A DNA stretch of 64,000 nucleotides from Blastobasis lacticolella (lineage: Eukaryota > Arthropoda > Insecta > Lepidoptera > Blastobasidae): the NCBI GenBank assembly GCA_905147135.1, contig LR990048.1, forward strand, positions 12,322,563-12,386,562, given 5' to 3'. Positions within the stretch are counted from its first letter, which is position 1; each line of letters opens with the position of its first letter. Both the position numbers and the translations under genes were made by a program. Of this stretch, positions 1 to 8,649 are shown in pieces. The notes below the pieces were generated by a model. The model was not told the DNA's origin, ran no database searches, and saw only the letters and a program-made list of their open reading frames with translations.

Positions 1-425
1 AGAGATATCTACCATCGTTGGTCGGGTTTCAACCTCCTACGGCAGACCCAAAAAAAACGCCAGCTAAGTGCCAAGCTAGATCCGATCTTGTCTCAATTTT
101 CTCGCCGCTTTGTTAACGTCCTTCTCGTAGCCTTGCCGGATTAGCGTTGCGTTTTGCCTCGAATTTGTTAATTCATAAATTGAGTATCATTTTTAAATTT
201 TAGTTTTACTTTTTCTTTCTTATTTTGTCTTAGCTACCTTAGCGATATCAAATATATTTTGCAACAACGCCCTGAATGGCTGGCCTGTTTGCGTTCCACC
301 GGTGATCCCCGTCGTGCGATATCATAACCAGCACAAGAGATACCTCCCATCGTTCGTCAGGTTTCTGCGTAGGACCAGGAAAAACGGCAGCTATGTTTGA
401 CAAGCTAGATTCGATCTCGAAAATT
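1..425 (+). repeat. Diverged direct repeat of about 90 bp, two copies
   Basis: A block starting AGAGATATCTACCATCGTTG at position 1 recurs, diverged, from 336. Both copies run through an A-rich stretch to a CAAGCTAGAT(C/T)CGATCT segment near 93 and 417. The roughly 240 bases between are AT-rich with no convincing reading frame. This is probably part of an interspersed element cut by the window edge; its family is not recognised. Confidence 0.4.
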
Positions 426-1357
426 ATGAATCACTCAATTTCTTTACATACTAATTCTAACTAAAAATAATGTAACTCTGTTCATCAGTTTCTTCTCAAA
501 CGAAATCGCGCATAATGGCTGAACTGCCATAATTTCTTAACTTATCTGCTCCTTCTCAACTACGCCCGATCTTCGGCATCATTACGCAGCACGTGACCAA
601 CACAGCGCAGGCGCGCCTCATCAAACACAACCGCAATATCTCACAAGGTCCGCCACTGATGTATTCGTTACGGACACGAGTCGTTAGACTACTTTACTTT
701 AGTCAAGTAGTGGTAGTCAAGAAACAAGCCAAAAACAATTAAAACAATTAGGAGGACTTCTACCACTTTCCTAAAGCACTGCCATTAGCTATGAAATGAC
801 ATGAGATTTCATCTATAATATGTGAAGTTAATCTATTAATAGACAAATAGATTATAGTCGATTCTAGTTTATATTACGTACACGTTACAATATTTAGTGG
901 TTATTTAGAACAAAACCCCCTTCTGAAACAAAACACCCAGCTTCTTATTTAATAAACAATGTCAAAGATGAAAAGACGATTTTATTATTGGAAAACTTGA
1001 GTAATTTAACTTGTTACAAGTCCCGAACCATTTTATTAAAGGATTATTAAGTTTGAATTTAAAGTCAATGCTGTGAAGTGGTAATAAAAGACTTGACTAA
1101 CGAATTAATGCGATACAGTACTAGGGGAAAGCCAACACCTTTTCTCTGAGGTAATCAGTAAGTATCAAGTTAATACTATGGGATACCCAGTTTTGTACAC
1201 TTCGTTCAACTTAAATTATTCCTACGTCATAGTAATATTATGAAACAGACTAAAACGGTTAGTTTATTTAGTTATTGGTATGGCATTTCAAGTCGTATAA
1301 CTATAGAATAATAAAAAAAACATTACAAAATAATTTATTTGTAAGTTTAATAACGTA
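426..1357. other. No gene seen
   Basis: AT-rich sequence. Bases 540-680 are locally GC-richer and could be an eroded coding fragment, but every frame is closed within a short distance and I recognise no motif. Confidence 0.4.
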
Positions 1358-1543
1358 TTAGTGAACCCGGCGCGACTTCGTTCGCGTACACCTTCTTTTC
1401 CCCTACCTACACTTTTTTTTCTTTTTTATGCACCTTCCTCTTGAATTACTCTATCTATTGTTGAAAACCGCATTACAATACGTTGCTTAGTTTACATAGG
1501 GACAGACGGCGGGAAGCGACTTTGTTTTATATTATGTATAGAT
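1358..1543 (+). repeat. Lepidopteran interspersed repeat, family C (GGCGCGACTTCG type)
   Basis: It starts near a GTGAACCCGGCGCGACTTCG block, continues through CTCTTGAATTACTCTATCTA and ends at GGGAAGCGACTTTGTTTTAT. The same three blocks recur in this order at 38316-38520 and, on the other strand, at 33735-33862. No ORF is present. Repeats of this kind are very common in moth and butterfly genomes; I cannot assign this one to a named superfamily. Confidence 0.6.
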
Positions 1544-1863
1544 GAGTCAGTCTTGTCACAACACAAACCGCACAAACTTAACCTCACTTAATGTTTTGTT
1601 TTGTTGTATTGTTGTTTATTGTAGAGTACCTGCCTAATGTGTTTTGTTTGTGATCTCCGAAAATAATGCGAAATTAAATAAAAAATAAAATGCTTCTGTG
1701 AAAAATGAATGAATTTGACATTTTTATAAAGTTCGATGGTTCGATTGATAGAACCACAGGCAAAAAAATTACCATAGATCAGAACTCCGCGATCGGACCA
1801 TGGAATTTTATGGCAGTTCTCAATTTTCTTCGATATCAAATTCGGTCGCTAGTTAGATTATAA

Positions 1864-1897
1864 CATAGCCTCCTTTAGTAAGATGAAGGAGGCTATG
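1864..1897. repeat. Short perfect inverted repeat (12-bp arms, 10-nt loop)
   Basis: CATAGCCTCCTT at 1864-1875 is mirrored by AAGGAGGCTATG at 1886-1897. The inner GTAAGATGAAGGAGGC block is the outer part of the terminal inverted repeat of the element at 3205-4376, so this may be a relic end or a minimal deletion derivative of that family. Confidence 0.6.
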
Positions 1898-1950
1898 ATT
1901 ATAAGCTATGGTCATAATCTTACGCTGACACTTATTATATTCAACTACCA

Positions 1951-2607
1951 TTGTTACAACAACTTTCATTGTCAAATTCATTAAACTCAGAAGTCTTGAG
2001 TTTTAAAGAAAATGAAATGGTTGTAAACCGTATGAATACGTTATCAAATATGCCTAAATGTGGAGAAGTCAAGCCTGAATATCGACAAACTAATTTGACT
2101 GTTACATACATGAATTAATTGTTACAACAACTTTCATTGTCAAATTCATTAAACTCAGAAGTCTTGAGTTTTAAAGAAAATGAAATGGTTGTAAACCGTA
2201 TGAATACGTTATCAAATATGCCTAAATGTGGAGAAGTCAAGCCTGAATATCGACAAACTAATTTGACTGTTACATACATGAATTAATTGTTACAACAACT
2301 TTCATTGTCAAATTCATTAAACTCAGAAGTCTTGAGTTTTAAAGAAAATGAAATGGTTGTAAACCGTATGAATACGTTATCAAATATGCCTAAATGTGGA
2401 GAAGTCAAGCCTGAATATCGACAAACTAATTTGACTGTTATATACATGAATTAATTGTTACAACAACTTTCATTGTCAAATTCATTAAACTCAGAAGTCT
2501 TGAGTTGTAAAGAAAATGAAATGGTTGTAAACCGTATGAATACGTTATCAAATATGCCTAAATGTGGAGAAGTCAAGCCTGAATATCGACAAACTAATTT
2601 GACTGTC
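1951..2607 (+). repeat. Tandem array, 168-bp unit, about 3.9 copies
   Basis: Units start at 1951, 2119, 2287 and 2455, each with TTGTTACAACAACTTTCATT, giving an exact 168-bp period. Copies differ by only a few substitutions (for example a T to G near 2508), so the amplification looks recent. Each of the first three units has one plus-strand frame open for 55 codons and closed by TAA at its end; the fourth loses that stop and reads on to 2676. The encoded peptide matches no family I know and the array has no gene context, so I call it a minisatellite rather than a gene. Confidence 0.85.
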
Positions 2608-2910
2608 ACTTTAAATAAAAATCTCGGATTTTTGGGTTCCATTCGTCAAAAAGAAAAACGGAACCAAACTATATAGAATCACTTCGTTGTCAGTCTGTCC
2701 GTCCGTCTGTCAAGACTCTTTTTTTCAGGAACGCGGGTACGTATCAGGCTGACTGAAATTAATATGAAATACTAAGGTCTGCAATCCCTTCCAGCAGTGA
2801 AAAATCTAACTTTTAAGTCAACGCAATCAAAAGGTACGGCCGTTTATGCCACATATTCCGCCCGTTGGAAGTTTACATCTTAGAATCATTAAATTTGGCA
2901 AAAAGCAATG
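2608..2910 (+). repeat. Lepidopteran interspersed repeat with GTCTGTCCGTC motif
   Basis: The segment following the tandem array reads TCACTTCGTTGTCAGTCTGT, then TTTCAGGAACGCGGGTACG, then ACGCAATCAAAAGGTACGGC. I recognise this order of blocks as a repeat that is widespread in Lepidoptera; its class is not known to me. No ORF. Confidence 0.45.
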
Positions 2911-3204
2911 CCATGTAGCCAAGTAAAGGAACATAACCCGAAAACCGTAACTCTGTAGTTACACCACAAAAAAAATAGTCAACCAACTTTTAAAATGTAT
3001 TGTGTAATTGTAAAGGAGCTAGGTGCATTTGTAACTTTGTAATGCATTTATAGTATTAAAAAGCCCTCTTTTAAGTTTTTCATATTAACAGGCAACAACG
3101 AAACACTACACTGCATGTGGCCGACACGTCTTGGCCGGTTTTTTCATTAGAATGTAGCATGTCACCTGATTATTAGTTTTTTTTATATTCTACATGACAG
3201 CATA
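2911..3204. other. No gene seen
   Basis: AT-rich spacer between the preceding repeat and the TIR element. No frame or motif stands out. Confidence 0.4.
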
Positions 3205-4376
3205 GCCTCCTTCATCTTACAAGCCATGCGCAGAAGTTAGACAACGTTGCATTTTTTAATTTTAGTGAACCTGAAAATTACTGTAAACCTATCGTCGCGG
3301 TCGTCGTCGTTTAATGTTATTGGTTATACAAGTGATAAAGTATAAAAATAAGTATATACATTGGATTGATAATATGAAATTGGATAGATTCCTGTACTAT
3401 TTATTTATCTAATTACATGAAATTGTATTATCCTAATATTTTAAATACGAAATATAATGTGTGTATCGTCTTGTATGTAATGGATGTTTGTTACTCCTTC
3501 ATGCAAAAACTACTGAACGGAATTTAATGAAATTTGGCAGTTACATAGCATATAGCTCCAAATAACACATATGCTATAATTTATCCCGATATTTAATGTG
3601 ATTCCCGCGGGAACGGGTCCGGTACGTTATAGGCCGGACGCAGTCGCGGTCAAAAGTTTTTATGAAATAAAATAATCTATGCCGGCCAAAATATTGCCCA
3701 ATTTATTAAATATTAGGTAGAATGCATTTTTAACAGTTTTATTTAGGTACCTAAGTATATAAAACAAACTACTTATTTACTTATTGTACCTACCTACTTT
3801 TTCAACGCTTCCATTATCGTGAATAATCAAAGATCGTGGTTTAAAGTAGTTGTGATAACTTGTACAATGCGAAAATGTTTGCTACACACAAAAGATCCTT
3901 CGGTGGGACTCCACTATGCTTGGGGAATAGCAAAAGTCCATTTGTTTAATAGAACTACATCTTTTAGAAAGCAAAACATCGGCACAGCTTCTTTCCCATT
4001 TTTAAGGTTTAATCATAATTTTACTTGCATTTTTCAAATGCAACAACGCCTGTGCATCTGTTAGAGAAAGATTACGATTATAAAACTGAATTTGATTTAT
4101 GAAATAAGTAAAAAACTAACAACAGAAATGGTTAAGGGTTGTTTTTCAAAAATCGTATTTATCCAATTTTAGCGCCATTATAAATTTATTTACTTTTATT
4201 TACCTTCGTAGATGGTCCATACAGACGCGTTAATTTACAGTTTTATCAATATACTTTTAGTTTATCGTCATAAAATTCATAATTTTTCCGCACATTGACA
4301 TGTAAACAATGAGTAAATCGGTTCACAGCGACGTTGCCGTTCCGTGCTACAGCATGGCTTGTAAGATGAAGGAGGC
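3205..4376. mobile_element. Non-autonomous DNA transposon with 25-bp perfect TIRs (1172 bp)
   Basis: The left end 3205-3229 (starts GCCTCCTTCATCTTAC) is the exact reverse complement of the right end 4352-4376 (ends GTAAGATGAAGGAGGC). Similarity continues imperfectly inward around an AACGTTGC/GCAACGTC block. The interior is AT-rich and has no transposase-like frame; the longest ORF (3819-4064) resembles nothing. A clear target-site duplication is not visible, so the superfamily is undetermined. A segment at 3470-3660 resembles other lepidopteran repeats (family C-like). Confidence 0.65.
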
Positions 4377-4860
4377 ATTTGATTGCCATCTCACCTGTTG
4401 ATAAGTGGCGATGCGGCCGAAGATGAAGCATGCCCGTCTTGGAACAGCGTATTAAGGCATCCAGATTATATTAATTAGCAAGCAACGAATTCGGGAAAAC
4501 GACGTACTTACGAATACCAGCAGGTAGCTTAGTGGTTGGTAGTGTTTGGTGAATCCCTTTGAAGGAGAAGGCATGAACATGTTATCGTGTAATCTGGCCA
4601 AGTTTAACAAAATCTGAGCTTCATTCATTCGCATTGAGAGCATACATCGGTAAAGATGTGACTAGAGGATTAAACTGACATCATTAAACCAGAGTCTTGG
4701 AGGTACATATTCTAAAACTCGTGGTAATAAAAATGTATATATGTATATGTAATAATAATGTAAATAAAAAGGGAAAATTCCCTTTCATTGTTCACTGTCT
4801 CTTAATTTTAGGGGTAATTTTTTTATACTAAGCTTTAGTCTTATAAAGTGCCACAAACTT
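4377..4860. other. Repeat debris, no gene
   Basis: Bases 4385-4440 (CATCTCACC...AAGTGGCGATGCGG...GAAGCATGCC) share their block order with 20945-21010, so this is a short interspersed repeat fragment. The rest is AT-rich spacer. Confidence 0.4.
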
Positions 4861-4929
4861 ATTTTATCCGGTGCGGCGTCGCTGTTGTTGACAAAAAAAG
4901 TGATTTTCTCTTTACAATGGCGACTTTTG

Positions 4930-5110
4930 GGGAACCGTGGCTTTGGCGTTGGCAGCATTTGCCCTTTGCTGTCAGAGCAACGTGTTCCAGTATTTTAGAT
5001 GTGGGCAACTCTTGGCGATACCGGTGTTGATAGTCTATAGGCAGAGGGGACCACTTTCCATCAGGAGGCCCACTTGCCTGGTTGCCTACAATAATGAACT
5101 TAGTAACAGT
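4930..5110 (+). repeat. Lepidopteran interspersed repeat, family D (plus-strand copy)
   Basis: It contains GATAGTCTATAGGCAGAGGG, ACCACTTTCCATCAGGAGGC and CCCACTTGCCTGGTTGCC. The minus-strand copy at 61590-61760 carries the matching ACCCGATGGAAAGTGGTCAC and GACAAACAGGCAAGCGGG. The overlapping short ORFs in this interval are closed and unrelated to known proteins. Confidence 0.5.
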
Positions 5111-5224
5111 TTTGGTCACCGAGTCAGATAAGTTTGTGATACTGTGACATCCTACAGTGTAGTGTGTGATTATGTCCTTTGAGACTACTAACCCAAGATT
5201 CTCCGCAATATCAAGTAATTAATG

Positions 5225-5424
5225 CTTAAGGTGATTGTTTCCCGAGCGCGCTCCATAAATACGTAGATTAATCATATTTTTAATATTACGCTATTAAAGC
5301 CAATGAATTTTTTTAGACATGATCTAGATACCAACATCTATGCCTGTGGTTTGTCAGATTTTCATTAAAATATATTGTTTAAAAGTTAAAGAGGGTTTTT
5401 GTATGAACATTTTAAAGCCCGGCA
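5225..5424 (+). mobile_element. Half copy of the MITE found at 57694-58040
   Basis: It starts CTTAAGGTGATTGTTTCCCG followed by AGCGCGCTCCATA, later has TGCCTGTGGTTTGTCAGATT and ends near GCCCGGCAAG. The same ordered blocks make the left arm of the inverted-repeat element at 57694-58040. The right arm is missing here, so this is a truncated copy. Confidence 0.55.
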
Positions 5425-6858
5425 AGCCCTTCAAGCAACTGAAAACAAAACAATACTCTTATTTGTAATTAAACATGGAATTTTTTTAACAATATTCATG
5501 TATCTGTTGGTTCCACGTGTAATAGATACTAGTGTCTGTCGTTTTGCTAGATCGTAGAATTAACTCGGATGTGCAATTTCAAAACCTAGTTTGGGGCTCA
5601 TGCCCCATGAGTACATTTTGCGCTTTTCAAGACCCTACGCAGAATATCTAACGAAGCCTTAGAATTTTTAATGACTATTTTTTCATAGCTTTCCGACTGA
5701 TTTTGAGCGGAGGAACGGAGAATATCAGAAATAAGCCTAGGGATTGTGATATCTGAATATTGATTTTGTCTAGTAGTTTATAATTATGGAGCCCTACTCG
5801 TAAGCAAGAGGTATCAGGTTTGAACCCAAAGTTTTATTAAACCGTCGTGTAATATGAAAATAAAAACGTTCGTTTCTCCCAGTAGATCAGAATTCTGAAC
5901 CGACAATAAATCTATTTGAGAAATGAACATATATTTTTTCCGTTTTTTAATTTTCTTGCCTCTGCTGTAAAATTTATCTCGTGTGCCTTACTAGGTTTTG
6001 AAATTGCGCTACCAAACTGCAGTAACTACTTAGTCAAAAGCTACCTGCTAATGGGTGGAGTGAATACTAACTAACTAATGTTCTTAACTAGAAACTGGTA
6101 AGCGTATTGGCATTCGGAATTGATGTAGGTAGGAACTCAGTTCTCAGTTGAGAACAAATAATTGCTCAAACGAGTAACTGTTTTTGAAATGATTTTTGTT
6201 ATGAGAAATGTGTTTGTTATAAAACTTGATTGTGTTTGTGGTAATGTAGATTTTTAAATTCGTAGAAATTACATGGTTCACAGTGTTTCAAAGATAACTA
6301 AAAATCTACAAAGTATTACTTTTAAATAAAATAAAACGCATTTTATGTTAAAATTTTAGTTTGTGAATCCGTCCAATCCGTTCGGCTATGTCCGTGCTGA
6401 AGTGGGATTCCCTAAGACAACAGCCTTGATCACAGCGCTGCCATGTGGATGACCTGTCTTCTAAGAAACGTTATTTAAAAAATTTGAGAATCTAAGACTT
6501 CTCCTTATAACCTCTTACACAATTTTTTTTATATAAACCCTGTTGCAAATAGAACAGGCACAGGGGCAATTTTCATACAACTGAGACAATTTGGAGACCT
6601 TGGATCCCCTTTGGGAACTTCGTAGGTGCAATCTGATTATTCATATCTAGAGCAGATGGAGGAGTTCCTAAGGTACCTAACTAATCCAAAAGGCTGTTAA
6701 CTCTACAGCGCAAAAGTTTACTTATTTCTTATAAATATTGAAGAGGGAGGGAGATGTCGCGAATGCTAAAGAATCCCAGTAGATCCCAAAATTACGCCCT
6801 GAATTAATTTCCTCGGTAGAAAATGTAAAAAATAAATGTAATATGTAAAATATAAATA
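5425..6858. other. No gene seen
   Basis: About 1.4 kb of AT-rich sequence without an ORF of note on either strand. No splice-flanked open frames, tRNA-like boxes or inverted repeats were found by eye. Confidence 0.4.
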
Positions 6859-6925
6859 TTCGTGGACAATTCACACAGCCCCAAAGTAAGCAAAGATTGT
6901 GTTATATGTAACTATTAACTACTTA
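6859..6925 (-). repeat. SINE-B fragment
   Basis: GGACAATTCACACAGCCCC followed by AAAGTAAGCAAAGATTGTG matches the 3' part of the SINE-B copies at 32953-33210 and 40523-40727, in minus orientation. The tRNA-like head is absent. Confidence 0.55.
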
Positions 6926-7365
6926 AATTACGTAAAAAGAATATTTTAATTACATACTCACAATATTAAGACGGAACCACTAAAGAAGAGAAAGTGAAAA
7001 AAGTTCCACTTCCTCCGCCCATAGTTGTCGAAAATATCATGAACTACCAGAAATTCTATGATCTCCTTTCGGCAAGTATAAACAAAGACACGTTTATCAT
7101 AAAAATGTTGAATGGCGACACCGCAAAGATAAATGCAAATAATGAAAACTCGTACAGAGCAATTACCGAACTGTTGCTTGCGAACAAGTGCCTGTGGCAC
7201 TCCTACGAGAATAAACAGGACCGACCGATAAGGGTAATGGCCAAAAACCTCCATTCGTCGTGTACTCCAGAAAGAATCGTGGAAGACCTTAATAACAAGG
7301 GATATAAAATTAACGAAGCGGTCAACAAACTCAGCTGGAGAAATAAGCAACCGCTTAACATGTTT

Positions 7366-7650
7366 TTGGCGGTGCAGGGATAATGGTAGCCGCCAATGTT
7401 GGCAAGCGAAGATGGGGAGAAGGTTGAAAAGGGTAATTACCCACCTGGCCGGGTGTTGTGACCAGGGGACCAAGGGTCCGACAGATGATCATCGGAAGTT
7501 GTATATATGCCGTGGAAGTTGGCACATTTCTCTAGCGCGATGTAGGATTGTTAGCGCCATCTATGTGCGGATGCTTGCCAACCTTGTGTTCATGTACTCG
7601 TAATGTGAGTATCGTTGAGTTTCCCTAGTGGAGCGATAGATGTCGCTACA
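7366..7650. repeat. First LTR of the mini-retroelement
   Basis: 285 bp, ending CTACA before the interior that starts GTACTCCCCCCGGAG. It contains a TATATATGCC segment near 7502 that could be a TATA-like promoter core. It holds the 19-bp segment missing from the second LTR. Confidence 0.7.
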
Positions 7651-7952
7651 GTACTCCCCCCGGAGACTGGAGGTCGATACCGAAGCGAGAAACGCTGAAG
7701 CTGACGTATGAAGCGTAATCAGTCTGGCGATGCTGTGAGCAATGGCGTAGCTCTGGCGTGAGGTTGCGCTGTGAGCTGTGCCGAAGCGATGCTGTTCCCA
7801 AGTCTGCAGTGAGTCGAGACTGGGTGGGGACAGTGAGATGCCGCAGGTGAACGACCAGGAAGCACGCGTTGTGCCGACTATGGTCAAGGCTGTGACTGCT
7901 GTGTGCGGGAGTCAGGTAGGGAAGACGTAAGGATCACGTCGGGGTCACCACT

Positions 7953-8218
7953 TTGGCGGTGCAGGGATAATGGTAGCCGCCAATGTTGGCAAGCGAAGAT
8001 GGGGAGAAGGTTGAAAAGGGTAATTACCCACCTGGCCGGGTGTTGTGACCAGTTGATCGTCGGAAGTTGTATATAGGCCGTGGAAGTTGGCACATTTCTC
8101 TAGCGCGATGTAGGATTGTTAGCGCCATCTATGTGCGGATGCTTGCCAACCTTGTGTTCGTGTACTCGTAATGTGAGTATCGTTGATTTTCCCTAGTGGA
8201 GCGATAGATGTCGCTACA
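7953..8218. repeat. Second LTR of the mini-retroelement
   Basis: 266 bp, preceded by GTCGGGGTCACCAC and ending CTACA directly before the TGTTT duplication. Apart from the 19-bp deletion it differs from the first LTR by only a handful of substitutions, suggesting a fairly recent insertion. Confidence 0.7.
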
Positions 8219-8649
8219 TGTTTATGCTTTCGTTCCAAAAAGATGAAGACATAAATAATATTTATAACATAAGGTCTATACTGGCTGCAAAGTTGATATT
8301 CAACCACTAAAAACATCCAAGCTCATACCGCAATGTAAACGGTGTCAAGCCTATGGTCATACCCAAAAATACTGTTCAAAAGAACCAAGGTGTGTTAAGT
8401 GTACAGGAAAGCATTTAACTAAAGACTGTAATAAACCAGCAGATGACAAGCCAAAGTGCGTTCATTGTGGCGAACTTCACCCGGCAAGTTACAGAGGGTG
8501 TATTGTAGCTAAAGAACTACAGTTTTTAAAAAACAAAACTCTAAAGAAAAATGTAACAACTACATCCGGTCCAGCATTCAATACCAATAAAAGCAAGAAG
8601 ACAGTGGACCAAAATCATATGGGCAAGCAGGTCACCAAAAGCCTGTCAT

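Larger units (their letters stand above)
7366..8218. mobile_element. Terminal-repeat mini-retroelement (TRIM-like), two LTRs, 853 bp
   Basis: Two direct repeats (7366-7650 and 7953-8218) flank a 302-bp interior that codes for nothing. The repeats start TTGGCGGTGCAGGGATAATG and end TAGATGTCGCTACA. They are nearly identical except for a 19-bp segment present only in the first, just after GTTGTGACCAG. The unit is flanked by TGTTT at 7361-7365 and 8219-8223, a 5-bp duplication as expected for LTR-element integration. It sits inside the LINE ORF1 and so is younger than the LINE. A primer-binding site and polypurine tract could not be identified with certainty, so a rearranged LTR element remains possible. 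Confidence 0.75.

Noticed and set aside
1951..2607. CRISPR array or clustered spacer structure
   Set aside because: Units are contiguous 168-bp tandem repeats with no unique spacers, and the genome is eukaryotic.
2455..2676. 73-codon plus-strand ORF as a gene
   Set aside because: It is the last unit of the tandem array reading into flanking repeat; no start context, homology or splice signals.
6958..7473. 171-codon minus-strand ORF
   Set aside because: Antisense to the LINE ORF1 and the first LTR; a shadow frame without motifs.
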